Below, one piece after another: positions 28,189 to 35,585 of a stretch of DNA of 43,741 nucleotides. The notes below the pieces were generated by a model that was given only the letters and a program-made list of their open reading frames with translations, was not told the DNA's origin and searched no databases. Source of the stretch: Sulfurimonas sp. MAG313 (GTDB lineage Bacteria > Campylobacterota > Campylobacteria > Campylobacterales > Sulfurimonadaceae). How positions within the stretch are numbered: the stretch's first letter is position 1; each line of letters opens with the position of its first letter. The stretch covers positions 1 to 43,741 of the forward strand of contig NZ_JAEMVE010000036.1 in the NCBI RefSeq assembly GCF_029216045.1, given 5' to 3'. A program made the position numbers and the translations under genes.

Positions 28189-28590
28189 TTACTTTTTACT
28201 GTTGCTCGTTTTTAATCTTGTTTTCTTTGGAGATTTTTTCAGAATCTTTTTTCTACTACTTTTTACTACTTTTTTGATAGGTTTCAATTTTTTATTTAAA
28301 ACTAATTTCTTTCTTGAATTTTTGTTACTTTCTTTTATTTTATCAACACTTAGTTTAAGCTCTTCTACTTCCTTAGAAAAATCATTCATTAACGTTTTCA
28401 TAGTATGCAAACTCTTATTAATGTCTTCGCAACGATTTAACATAAAGTTATCCACACGAATTTCATAACCTTTATCTTTTTTCTTTGCTGCAACAAGTCC
28501 ATCTTTAATCATCTTATACACCGTTTTATCACTTTTATCAATAAGTTTGGCATATGCTTTTACACTAATATCTTTGTAATGTGTTGTCAT
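28189..28590 (-). CDS. Helix-turn-helix DNA-binding protein with Lys-rich tail
   Basis: 133 residues, AAGGA ribosome site 6 nt before the ATG. The first ~50 residues (VKAYAKLIDKSDKTVYKMIKDGLVAAKKKDKGYEIRVDNFM) fit the excisionase/MerR-like HTH_17 fold. A coiled-coil follows (~55-90, SLHTMKTLMNDFSKEVEELKLSVDKI). The last ~40 residues are almost all Lys, Arg and Ser, like histone H1 or nucleoid-protein tails. It probably binds DNA as a dimer. It is divergent from the DsrE-like gene, with a palindrome between them, and may regulate that gene or itself. Confidence 0.65.
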   Translation of the reverse strand: MTTHYKDISVKAYAKLIDKSDKTVYKMIKDGLVAAKKKDKGYEIRVDNFMLNRCEDINKSLHTMKTLMNDFSKEVEELKLSVDKIKESNKNSRKKLVLNKKLKPIKKVVKSSRKKILKKSPKKTRLKTSNSKK

Positions 28591-28730
28591 TTTTCATCCT
28601 TTTTAACATAATAAATTTTTATGGACACATAAGCATTACAAAATAAACACAATTTCACAACAATTGTTTTTATATTTTAGACTAATTGTTGTTTTTGTTA
28701 TATAATGGACTTATAACACGAAGGAAAAAT
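28591..28730. promoter_or_regulatory. Divergent control region between HTH gene and DsrE-like gene
   Basis: It holds a perfect TATAAT (28701-28706) 24 nt before the DsrE-like ATG, and a perfect 10-bp palindrome AACAATTGTT (28659-28668). The half-motif AATTGTT recurs at 28684-28690, exactly 22 bp (two helical turns) downstream and between the -35 and -10 positions. This fits an operator, perhaps for the adjacent HTH protein. Confidence 0.45.
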
Positions 28731-29192
28731 ATGAAAAAAATACTAATCACGATACTTATCTTAAGTGCATCACTTTTTGCTGTTTCAGATAAAGCAGTTG
28801 TATACGATTTAACTACGGGCGACATTAGCCGTTTCGAACAACGCATTTTAAGTGGAATTGGTCATAATATGACTCATTATGAGGGTAAACTTGAAACACT
28901 AAAGGTTGCCGTCATTATTCATGGTGAGTCTTACAAGTTTTTTATTAAAAATTTTAAAGGCTCTTCTTTTGCTAAGGATAAAGCACTTGCTAAAGTTCAT
29001 AAAGAGTTTGGGGAACGTTTACGTTCATTGGTGAAATTTTACAAGGTAGAATTCATTGTTTGTGGTAGTGGTATTAAACATCGTAAGATTAAAGAAAGTG
29101 ATTTATATAATTTTGTAAGTGTAACACCTAATGCGGCAATCGGACTTATAGATAAGCAAGCTGATGGCTATGCTTATATCCCTACTAGGTAG
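28731..29192 (+). CDS. Exported DsrE-like protein
   Basis: 153 residues from ATG 28731, with AAGGA 6 nt upstream; an earlier in-frame start would place 15 extra residues over the promoter and is rejected. Signal peptide MKKILITILILSASLFA, cleavage near residue 17. The mature part has the DsrE/DsrF-like fold (KAVVYDLTTGDISRFEQRILSGIGH ... LKVAVIIHGES ... VEFIVCGSGIKHRKI), including a single Cys at the position often used in sulfur transfer. DsrE-like proteins act as sulfur-carrier or redox proteins; the periplasmic location is unlike cytoplasmic TusD/DsrE. Context is a sulfur-oxidiser type genome, but no sulfur genes adjoin. Confidence 0.8.
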   Translation: MKKILITILILSASLFAVSDKAVVYDLTTGDISRFEQRILSGIGHNMTHYEGKLETLKVAVIIHGESYKFFIKNFKGSSFAKDKALAKVHKEFGERLRSLVKFYKVEFIVCGSGIKHRKIKESDLYNFVSVTPNAAIGLIDKQADGYAYIPTR

Positions 29193-29197
29193 GACAA

Positions 29198-29227
29198 GGG
29201 AACATCTAAGTGTTCCCAAGGAACACT
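29198..29227. terminator. Overlapping hairpins between convergent genes
   Basis: Two mutually exclusive stems: GGGAACA / TGTTCCC (29198-29217) and AGTGTTCC / GGAACACT (29209-29227), sharing the middle arm. They lie between the DsrE-like and solute-binding gene ends, so could serve transcripts from both sides. No U run. Confidence 0.5.
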
Positions 29228-30185
29228 ATGGAATAGCTTTGACTTTTACATCTTCGCCATTTGCTTTAACAAAACCATAGCTCGCATAAATACTTTGAGC
29301 TTTTGGTGTTGATAAAAATTCCATGTACTTATCTGCGTTGCTTGGATTTTTGGCCGTAGTTAATTTACCAATTGCGTAAGCAACCTTATGCGCCATGTTG
29401 TAAGGAGCTGGAATCTTCACGCCTTCGATAGGACGATTATCACGTTTAGCATGGATAACTTCAGTTGCCCAAACAATACCAACATCAGCTTGACCTTGTT
29501 CTATACGATAAGGTGTTTCTCTGTGGTGACGTGATGTAAACCATGTTTTATCTTTAACAGCCCAACAAGATTTACATTTTTTGCCCCCAGTAACCTTGTC
29601 AAAAAGATCTAAATCTTTAAGCATTTGTGAACCATAAAATTTAAAGATTCCTTCAGTTAAAGGGTTTGGATGAGATTGAACCAAATCATCACGTTTTAAA
29701 TCTTTAGGACCTTTAATGTTTTTAGGATTACCTTTGGCTACCATAAGTTCAAGTTGATTATGCGTATAAATCATATAATCACTCATAGTATTTTTAGCCT
29801 TAAGCTTTTTAAGGTGTCCAAGATTTACACTGGCATACAAGTCAGGATTTTGTGCCGTTTTGTGACCATTTATCTCACCTTGTTTTAAAATCTGTCCTTT
29901 TAAAATCTGTCCAGGAGGGATAGTCTCAACATAAACCGTCTTGATACCAGGGTTTTGTTTTTGAAATTCTTGAATGACTTCTTTCATAGCCATAAACTGG
30001 TTCCCCGCCAAGTACATAACTAAATCACTACTATAAGAGTCTTCAATCTGACCATACTCTATACTACCATCACTATGAAAAGTACGATAGTCATGACCAT
30101 GACCTGCATCTTTAGACGAACACGCTGAAAACAATAGGAGTGAACCTACAGCAATTGAAGAGAAAAAAACATTTTTGAACTTCAT
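29226..30185 (-). CDS. Orphan extracellular solute-binding lipoprotein
   Basis: 319 residues. Lipoprotein signal SIAVGSLLLFSACSS with the modified Cys at ~22. The rest has the type-2 periplasmic binding-protein fold of the molybdate/tungstate/sulfate group: SDLVMYLAGNQFMAMKEVIQEFQKQNPGIKTVYVET, MVAKGNPKNIKGPKDL, QGQADVGIVWATEV and AYAIGKLTTAKNPSNADKYMEFLSTPKAQSIYASYGF. An unusual CKSC pair (GGKKCKSCWAV) lies in the centre. No ABC permease or ATPase gene is nearby, so it is an orphan here, possibly sensing rather than transport. The ligand is not identifiable. The insertion sequence ends 81 nt upstream of its start. Confidence 0.8.
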   Translation of the reverse strand: MKFKNVFFSSIAVGSLLLFSACSSKDAGHGHDYRTFHSDGSIEYGQIEDSYSSDLVMYLAGNQFMAMKEVIQEFQKQNPGIKTVYVETIPPGQILKGQILKQGEINGHKTAQNPDLYASVNLGHLKKLKAKNTMSDYMIYTHNQLELMVAKGNPKNIKGPKDLKRDDLVQSHPNPLTEGIFKFYGSQMLKDLDLFDKVTGGKKCKSCWAVKDKTWFTSRHHRETPYRIEQGQADVGIVWATEVIHAKRDNRPIEGVKIPAPYNMAHKVAYAIGKLTTAKNPSNADKYMEFLSTPKAQSIYASYGFVKANGEDVKVKAIP

Positions 30186-30258
30186 GATAAACCTTTTGGT
30201 ATAATTTTTTGTGATGTATAGTAGTCATTAAATGTAAAAATAGTATAAATTTATTTAA

Positions 30259-30266
30259 TAGGATTA
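30259..30266. repeat. Target-site duplication, left
   Basis: TAGGATTA, repeated at 31752-31759 directly after the other IS end. The duplication may extend or shrink by a base or two because the flanks partly repeat the IS end. Confidence 0.7.
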
Positions 30267-31751
30267 CTCAACTTTCGCACATAAATTCCACTAAATTCAC
30301 AGACTAAAACTAAGTATTAAAGCCCATAAATAGCCACTTTACAGTATAATTTTGTTACCACAACTCAATTAATAAAGGCTATTTTATGGAACTTGAAAAT
30401 TATATCAACTATGCAATGAAGAGTATATTAAAAAATCCTATTCTTGAGGTTTTAACCGATATAAATATTTCTAAAACACTCAAAGACAGTGGTTTTATAA
30501 AGCGTAGTACAGGTTATGCTCCTTTTCAAATAATTTTACATTTTGTATATATGCTTGTAATGCAAAAGCGTCAATCAACTTTTATAAAAAACAGTGATAA
30601 GGCCTTTGGCAAAGATGCCTATTATCGGTTTATCAAAGAAAGCCGTTATAACTGGAGAAAACTGCTGCTATTAAGTTCAGCATCTCTATTAAAAAAGATC
30701 AGACCCTTACATAAGGCAGGCGAACATAAGCTTTTAATCATTGATGATACGGTTGAAGCTAAGCGTGGTAAGTTAATTGAGGGAAGTTGTAAATACATTT
30801 GGAGTAATAAAGAACATCGAAGCATTAATGCTTTAAATATCGTATCTCTCAATTATGCTGATTCACATTCAACCTTTCAGCTTGACTTTGCAATCAAGGC
30901 CAATGACAGTTACCGTAAAAATATATCTGAATTTACAAATAAGGTGCATCATAGAAGCCATGCGTATCAACGTAAAAGTGAAATCACTAAGGGGAAGAAT
31001 CTTCTTGCTATAGAGATGCTTGAAAGGGCTTTAGATAAAGGGATAGAGGCTGATTATCTATTGGTAGACAGTTGGTACGCTAAAGCAAATTTTATTAAAC
31101 AAGCCAATGACCTTGGTATGCATGTTGTTGCAAGACTTCCCAATAACCATAAGATTTGGCACTTTAAAGGTAAATACAAGACCTTAAATGCGATGTATGA
31201 CAATTTAAAAAAGTGTCGTCATAAGTCTAAGGGTACCTACGGAAAGATATCCTATAACTACTTCGATGCGATTGTAGAGCATGGAACACTGGGTAAGGTT
31301 AAGTTGGTGTTTTTACATACCGGTAAAGATTTACTTGTGTTTATCTCTACTGATTTAACACAAGTAGGAAAAGAGATTTTAGCTACTTACAAAAAACGAT
31401 GGAATATAGAACAAGGGTATAAAGATTTACGCAGTTTGTTTAGTCTTGGGAAAGAAGAAAACAGGATTTATGAAGCCCTCATCGCAAAAATAACACTTTC
31501 TATGTTTACCTATAATATTGTGAGTTATATTAACCGCATAAAAAACGAACCACAAACGCTGGGAGAACTTTTCCGAGAACTCGAATGCGAGCTAGAAACA
31601 CTTGCGATATCTATGCAGCTTTTTATAAAAATACTTACAAAAATCTCTGAGATTAAAAATGTTGTCAAGGAAAATAAAGATTTACTCCAGATTATCGCTG
31701 TCATTAGTGCTTACACTCAAAAAGAGTTGGGGTTTATGTGCGAAAGTTGAG
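30267..31751 (+). mobile_element. Complete IS4-type insertion sequence, 1485 bp
   Basis: Perfect 19-bp terminal inverted repeats, CTCAACTTTCGCACATAAA at 30267-30285 and its complement at 31733-31751, enclose one intact transposase gene. An 8-bp direct repeat TAGGATTA flanks it. Intact ends, matching target repeats and an intact gene point to a recent insertion. The 8-bp target size fits some IS4 subgroups. It lies in the gap between the solute-binding lipoprotein gene and the CPBP protease gene, so it may change the expression of either. Confidence 0.92.
30386..31750 (+). CDS. IS4-family DDE transposase
   Basis: 454 residues, intact. DDE residues can be placed: first Asp in LLIIDDTVEAKRG (~118), second in DYLLVDSWYAKANF (~228), and Glu in YKKRWNIEQGYKDLRSL (~332), which is the IS4 Y-x2-R-x3-E signature, although the usual final Lys is Arg. 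It cuts the element out and inserts it elsewhere. The stop codon lies inside the right terminal repeat. There is no frameshift and no passenger gene. Confidence 0.93.
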   Translation: MELENYINYAMKSILKNPILEVLTDINISKTLKDSGFIKRSTGYAPFQIILHFVYMLVMQKRQSTFIKNSDKAFGKDAYYRFIKESRYNWRKLLLLSSASLLKKIRPLHKAGEHKLLIIDDTVEAKRGKLIEGSCKYIWSNKEHRSINALNIVSLNYADSHSTFQLDFAIKANDSYRKNISEFTNKVHHRSHAYQRKSEITKGKNLLAIEMLERALDKGIEADYLLVDSWYAKANFIKQANDLGMHVVARLPNNHKIWHFKGKYKTLNAMYDNLKKCRHKSKGTYGKISYNYFDAIVEHGTLGKVKLVFLHTGKDLLVFISTDLTQVGKEILATYKKRWNIEQGYKDLRSLFSLGKEENRIYEALIAKITLSMFTYNIVSYINRIKNEPQTLGELFRELECELETLAISMQLFIKILTKISEIKNVVKENKDLLQIIAVISAYTQKELGFMCES

Positions 31752-31759
31752 TAGGATTA
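31752..31759. repeat. Target-site duplication, right
   Basis: TAGGATTA immediately after the right IS end; matches 30259-30266. Confidence 0.7.
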
Positions 31760-31815
31760 CTTATCTAAAGTTATGTATGTAATCAAATTATAACAATCTT
31801 TAACTACAATCACAC

Positions 31816-32451
31816 ATGAAAAACTTTTGGCTTCGTGTAGAATTTCTTTTTATTTTTATTGCCCTTCCCCTTTTGGGTTATCTCAATCCTAAATACATTT
31901 CACCTATACCTGTGTTGATATTTATTTTAAGTTATGTGTTTTATTTGAGCCTTCGTCATAAAAAAATACGCAAACGAAATATTTTCACCTTTCACCACCA
32001 TCATCATAAACTTTTAAAAGGCATCTATAATAGAATTTTAGTCTCACTCATTGTTCTTATGGTGGCTATTATATTTTACGATCACCACCTAATTTTTAAG
32101 ATGATTCTACAAGACCCTCTGTTATGGATAATCTTACTTTTTATCTATCCCCTCTTCTCTGTCATTCCTCAAGAAATAATTTTTAGAAGTTTTTTCTTTG
32201 CTCGATATAAGAAGATATTTAAACGTTACCCCTTAGTATTTATGAGTGCGGCTAGTTTTAGTTTTTCTCATATAATTTTTAATAACTGGATTGCCATTAT
32301 TTTCACCTTCATAGGGGGCTTATATTTTGCTATAAGTTATCACCAAACCAAGTCCTTATTAGTAGTGGTGATTGAGCACAGTATTTATGGTTTATTTTTG
32401 TACACCATAGGATTTGGTGAGTTTTTTGATTTTAATGCCATGCAAGATTAA
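31816..32451 (+). CDS. CPBP-family intramembrane metalloprotease-like protein
   Basis: 211 residues, about five or six membrane helices. Three family motifs appear in the second half: PQEIIFRSFF (EExxxR-type, with Gln for the first Glu), FSFSHIIF (FxxxH) and IEHSIYG (final His). CPBP proteins include eukaryotic CAAX-processing enzymes and many bacterial proteins of unknown role or bacteriocin self-immunity. A loop holds a run of five His residues (FTFHHHHHK, ~55-63). No good ribosome site is visible. It begins 57 nt after the IS duplication and is followed 10 nt later by the ceramidase-like gene, so the two probably form a pair. Confidence 0.75.
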   Translation: MKNFWLRVEFLFIFIALPLLGYLNPKYISPIPVLIFILSYVFYLSLRHKKIRKRNIFTFHHHHHKLLKGIYNRILVSLIVLMVAIIFYDHHLIFKMILQDPLLWIILLFIYPLFSVIPQEIIFRSFFFARYKKIFKRYPLVFMSAASFSFSHIIFNNWIAIIFTFIGGLYFAISYHQTKSLLVVVIEHSIYGLFLYTIGFGEFFDFNAMQD

Positions 32452-32461
32452 AGGAATATAA

Positions 32462-33133
32462 ATGCAAGAATTTTATTATTGTGAACGAATGGATGCGAGT
32501 TTTTTTGCGGAACCAATGAATGCTTTTACTAATGTTTTTTTTATTATCGCCGCGTATATGAGTTATAAGTATCTACATAAAAACACACCTAACACTAAGG
32601 CTAAAACAAGTATATATATCTTAAATTTTATTTTGATTGCCATAGGATTGGGAAGTTTTTTATGGCATACCATTGCTCTTCCTTGGTCCATGCTTGCGGA
32701 TGTTATTCCTATAACCTTGTTTATGTATGTCTATCTTTTTTCTTTTGTTTATTATGTATTACAAAAAAAACTTTATGTAGCCGTTTTGGCCTTGTTTGTT
32801 TTTAGTTTTGTTAATTATGGGGTTGAAAGCTACGTGGATAAAGATTTATTTAATGGATCTATTTCTTATGCCCCTGCTCTGATATCTCTTTTTATTTTAG
32901 CCCTATTTTCTAAAAACAAGAAACACCTTTCTCTTTTTCTTTCTGCTATATTTGTTTTTTTACTTTCTTTAGTGTTTAGAAGTATAGACTTTTTTCTTTG
33001 TGAGAGTTTCTCATTTGGGTCACATTTTTTATGGCATATTTGTAATGCAAGCATGTTATATATGTTACTGATTTTCCTTATGCGTTCAAGTGTAAAGACA
33101 CTAAAAAAAACAACATCTTTAACTGTCATCTAA
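32462..33133 (+). CDS. Ceramidase-like (CREST superfamily) membrane protein
   Basis: 223 residues with about seven membrane helices. The conserved zinc and active-site positions of alkaline ceramidase-like proteins can be matched: FYYCERMDASFFAEPMNAFTN near the N-terminus, GLGSFLWHTIALPWSMLADVIPI (Ser, His and Asp) and HFLWHICNA (two His). The family hydrolyses amide-linked lipids; bacteria of this group are not known for sphingolipids, so another amide substrate is likely. It probably shares a transcript with the CPBP gene and ends at a terminator. Confidence 0.8.
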   Translation: MQEFYYCERMDASFFAEPMNAFTNVFFIIAAYMSYKYLHKNTPNTKAKTSIYILNFILIAIGLGSFLWHTIALPWSMLADVIPITLFMYVYLFSFVYYVLQKKLYVAVLALFVFSFVNYGVESYVDKDLFNGSISYAPALISLFILALFSKNKKHLSLFLSAIFVFLLSLVFRSIDFFLCESFSFGSHFLWHICNASMLYMLLIFLMRSSVKTLKKTTSLTVI

Positions 33134-33177
33134 ATGTCATCTCCTTTAAAAAGCTAATTATTGCTACTTAATATTTC

Positions 33178-33206
33178 AAAAAGACACTTTTGAAGTGGCC
33201 TTTTTT
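33178..33206 (+). terminator. Terminator after the CPBP/ceramidase pair
   Basis: AAAAAG-a-CACTT / AAGTG-gc-CTTTTT stem with a 3-nt loop and a run of six T. A small internal bulge interrupts it. It separates the membrane-protein pair from the receptor cassettes. Confidence 0.65.
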
Positions 33207-33314
33207 GGCTGTTTTCTTCGTTTATATAAGAGTATTGAATGAAACATATAATTTAAAACTAAAAACACATTTTAAATTTTTTGTAAGTAAATTGTCGCCT
33301 TAAGCACTCCAAAA

Positions 33315-33386
33315 TGTTATTTAATTGAAATTCAGCAGTAATAAAAGACTGAAATAATTACGCATTCAAAAAAAATGGAGAGTCAA
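33315..33386 (+). promoter_or_regulatory. Conserved leader/promoter of receptor 1
   Basis: This 72-nt stretch up to the receptor ATG matches the leader of receptor 2 (38415-38486). TGTTAT, then TAA.TGAAA, then AGTAATAA (33337-33344) occur at identical spacing in both, and AGTAATAA ends 42 nt before both ATGs. TAATAA could be the -10 element. The shared upstream block may be a promoter or regulator site; it is not a Fur or PhoB box that I recognise. Confidence 0.55.
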
Positions 33387-35537
33387 ATGAATAAGAAAAT
33401 AATTGCTTTATCTTTAGTAACAGTGATGTCACTTCTCGCTGCTGACAACACAGATACAAATTCAAGTGCTGAGAAACTTGAATCTATTTCTATTGTGGGG
33501 GACACAGATTCTCATGCAAACAATATTATTGATACTAATAGAATTGAAACATCAGGAACAGTGGCTAACCCACTTCTTCTTTTAAACAATGTTGCGGGTG
33601 TTCATGTTACTTCAGGGAGTACATTTGGTTTATATGAATATTCTAACCAAGTAAACATGCGTGGATTTAATAAAAGTCAAATTGCATTTTTAGTCGATGG
33701 TGTACCTCTTGGTTCATCTGCAACAGCGGGTGGGGCTCCTGTAAATCGTTTTGTTGAAAATGAAAATATTTCTTCAATTTCTGTTCACCAAGGTTCAGGT
33801 GCCTTATCTACACCTTCTGCAGCTGCTTTAGGTGGGTCTATCAATTATGTTACATCATTACCAGCCCAAGAAGCCTCAGTAAAAGCGTCACAAACAACAG
33901 CTTCATATAATGGTTCTAAAATCTTTGCTCGTATAGACACAGGTGACTTTGCTAAAGACACACGTGCGTATATAAGTTATTCAGAAACAACAACAAATAA
34001 ATGGAAAAATGAGGGTGAACTTAAAAGAGAACACCTTGATACAAAACTTGTTTCTAAGATAGCGGACATAGATCTTCAGTTTAACCTTTCTTGGAACAAC
34101 AGACAAGATCATGATTATTTAGATATTACAAAAGAGCAGTTTGATACATTTGGTGGAGAATTTGGCCTAAATCAAAACTGGGTAAATAATCCAGACGCGG
34201 CGTATCAAACAAGTCAAAATGCTTACAACTGGGATACATGGCAAAATGCTAGAACAGACACTTTAGCAAGTTTTAACCTTAGAGCAGACATTGGTTCTGG
34301 TGAAATTAAAGTTACTCCATACTTCCATGATCAAGCTGGAACAGGTAACTGGGCTCCAAATTATGTACTTCTTAGCGATGGGACAAAAGATTATACAAAA
34401 CAATCTTTCAGACAATCAGAATATGAAACTCAACGTTTAGGTCTTACTGTAAACTACACGGTAGATATTGGAGATCATGAACTTCTTGCAGGTCTTTGGA
34501 TGGAAGATGGAAGTCGTCAAAACAGACGTTATTGGTATAACCTAAACAACCAAGACGCAGGTTGGGTGTATAATCAAACTCCTTATCTTGAGCAATTTAA
34601 CAGAAACTTTGATACAACGTCTTTGATGGCTTACGTTCAAACAAAGTTGCACTTTTTAGATGACAATCTTGTTATTGACTTAGGGGCAAAAGCACAAACT
34701 ACTTCTGTAGAATACACTGACTTACAAAATGCTGCTAATTCTCAGCCGTCTAAGTCTTCAGATGCACCATTTTTACCTCAGCTAGGAGCAACCTACAAAC
34801 TTAATAATCAAAACCAAATCTTTGGAAGTTTTGCTATGAATTATGCACAATTACCAGATTCAGTTTATACAGGCACCTTATACGACCCAGATATTAAAAA
34901 CGAAGAGTCTACTAATATTGACTTAGGTTACCGTTTTAATGGTGATAATACAGCACTTACTGCCGCTGTATATTATGTTGACTACAAAAATAAAATTGAA
35001 TCTATTGCAACAACAGTTGGTGATATTTTTGAAGCGGGCCAATCGTATGCAGCTAATGTCGGTGGTGTTGAATCAAAAGGTTTAGAACTAAGCGGTCTTT
35101 ATAAGTTAAGCTCAGCTTGGAAACTTTCTGGAACATACACATTCACAGATGCAAGCTATACTGAAAATGTAGGCACCTTAGCTATCTCAGGAAACAGTGT
35201 TCCATTTTTACCAAAAAACATGCTAAACCTTGCTCTTGATTATAAGAAGAATGGTTTAACATTTGGTATGAATACAAAGTACAACAAAGACATGTACGGA
35301 ACACGTGATAACCTTGAAAAAATCCCTGACTTTGCTTTAGCAAATGCTTATATGGGTTATTCAAAAACTTTGAACCATTCTGTTCTTAAACAAGCAAGTC
35401 TTATGATGAACATAAACAATATATTTGACAAAAGCTACCTTGCAACGGCTGGAGCATTTGGTGATACTGTAGGAAGCTCAACATACTTTGTTGGCGCGCC
35501 AAGAACAGTTTCATTAACTCTATCAGCAACATTTTAA
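33387..35537 (+). CDS. TonB-dependent outer-membrane receptor 1
   Basis: 716 residues from ATG 33387, with GGAGAG just upstream (an ATG four codons earlier is part of that site). Signal peptide MNKKIIALSLVTVMSLLAA; a TonB-box-like LESISIVGD follows. The plug domain has IETSGTVANPLLLLNNVAGV, VNMRGFNKSQIAFLVDGVPLG and ALGGSINYVTS. The C-terminal barrel ends in a Phe (VSLTLSATF), as outer-membrane beta-barrels do. It imports a large or scarce ligand using TonB energy. It is followed 48 nt later by a secreted propeller/phosphoesterase gene, across a hairpin. Closest in size to receptor 2 at 38487, though the two proteins have diverged. The ligand is unknown. Confidence 0.93.
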   Translation: MNKKIIALSLVTVMSLLAADNTDTNSSAEKLESISIVGDTDSHANNIIDTNRIETSGTVANPLLLLNNVAGVHVTSGSTFGLYEYSNQVNMRGFNKSQIAFLVDGVPLGSSATAGGAPVNRFVENENISSISVHQGSGALSTPSAAALGGSINYVTSLPAQEASVKASQTTASYNGSKIFARIDTGDFAKDTRAYISYSETTTNKWKNEGELKREHLDTKLVSKIADIDLQFNLSWNNRQDHDYLDITKEQFDTFGGEFGLNQNWVNNPDAAYQTSQNAYNWDTWQNARTDTLASFNLRADIGSGEIKVTPYFHDQAGTGNWAPNYVLLSDGTKDYTKQSFRQSEYETQRLGLTVNYTVDIGDHELLAGLWMEDGSRQNRRYWYNLNNQDAGWVYNQTPYLEQFNRNFDTTSLMAYVQTKLHFLDDNLVIDLGAKAQTTSVEYTDLQNAANSQPSKSSDAPFLPQLGATYKLNNQNQIFGSFAMNYAQLPDSVYTGTLYDPDIKNEESTNIDLGYRFNGDNTALTAAVYYVDYKNKIESIATTVGDIFEAGQSYAANVGGVESKGLELSGLYKLSSAWKLSGTYTFTDASYTENVGTLAISGNSVPFLPKNMLNLALDYKKNGLTFGMNTKYNKDMYGTRDNLEKIPDFALANAYMGYSKTLNHSVLKQASLMMNINNIFDKSYLATAGAFGDTVGSSTYFVGAPRTVSLTLSATF

Positions 35538-35551
35538 TCTCAACACACCCT

Positions 35552-35574
35552 TCTCTCCCTAAGGGAGAGATTTT
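35552..35574 (+). terminator. Hairpin between receptor 1 and phosphoesterase 1
   Basis: An 8-bp perfect stem TCTCTCCC / GGGAGAGA with a TAA loop, followed by TTTT. It lies between cotranscribed-looking genes, so it is probably a partial terminator that lowers expression of the second gene relative to the receptor. Confidence 0.6.
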
Positions 35575-35585
35575 AAAGAGCACCC

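Noticed and set aside
28686-28730. Upstream start for the DsrE-like gene
   Set aside because: It would translate through the TATAAT promoter and spoil the signal peptide; ATG 28731 has a clear AAGGA.
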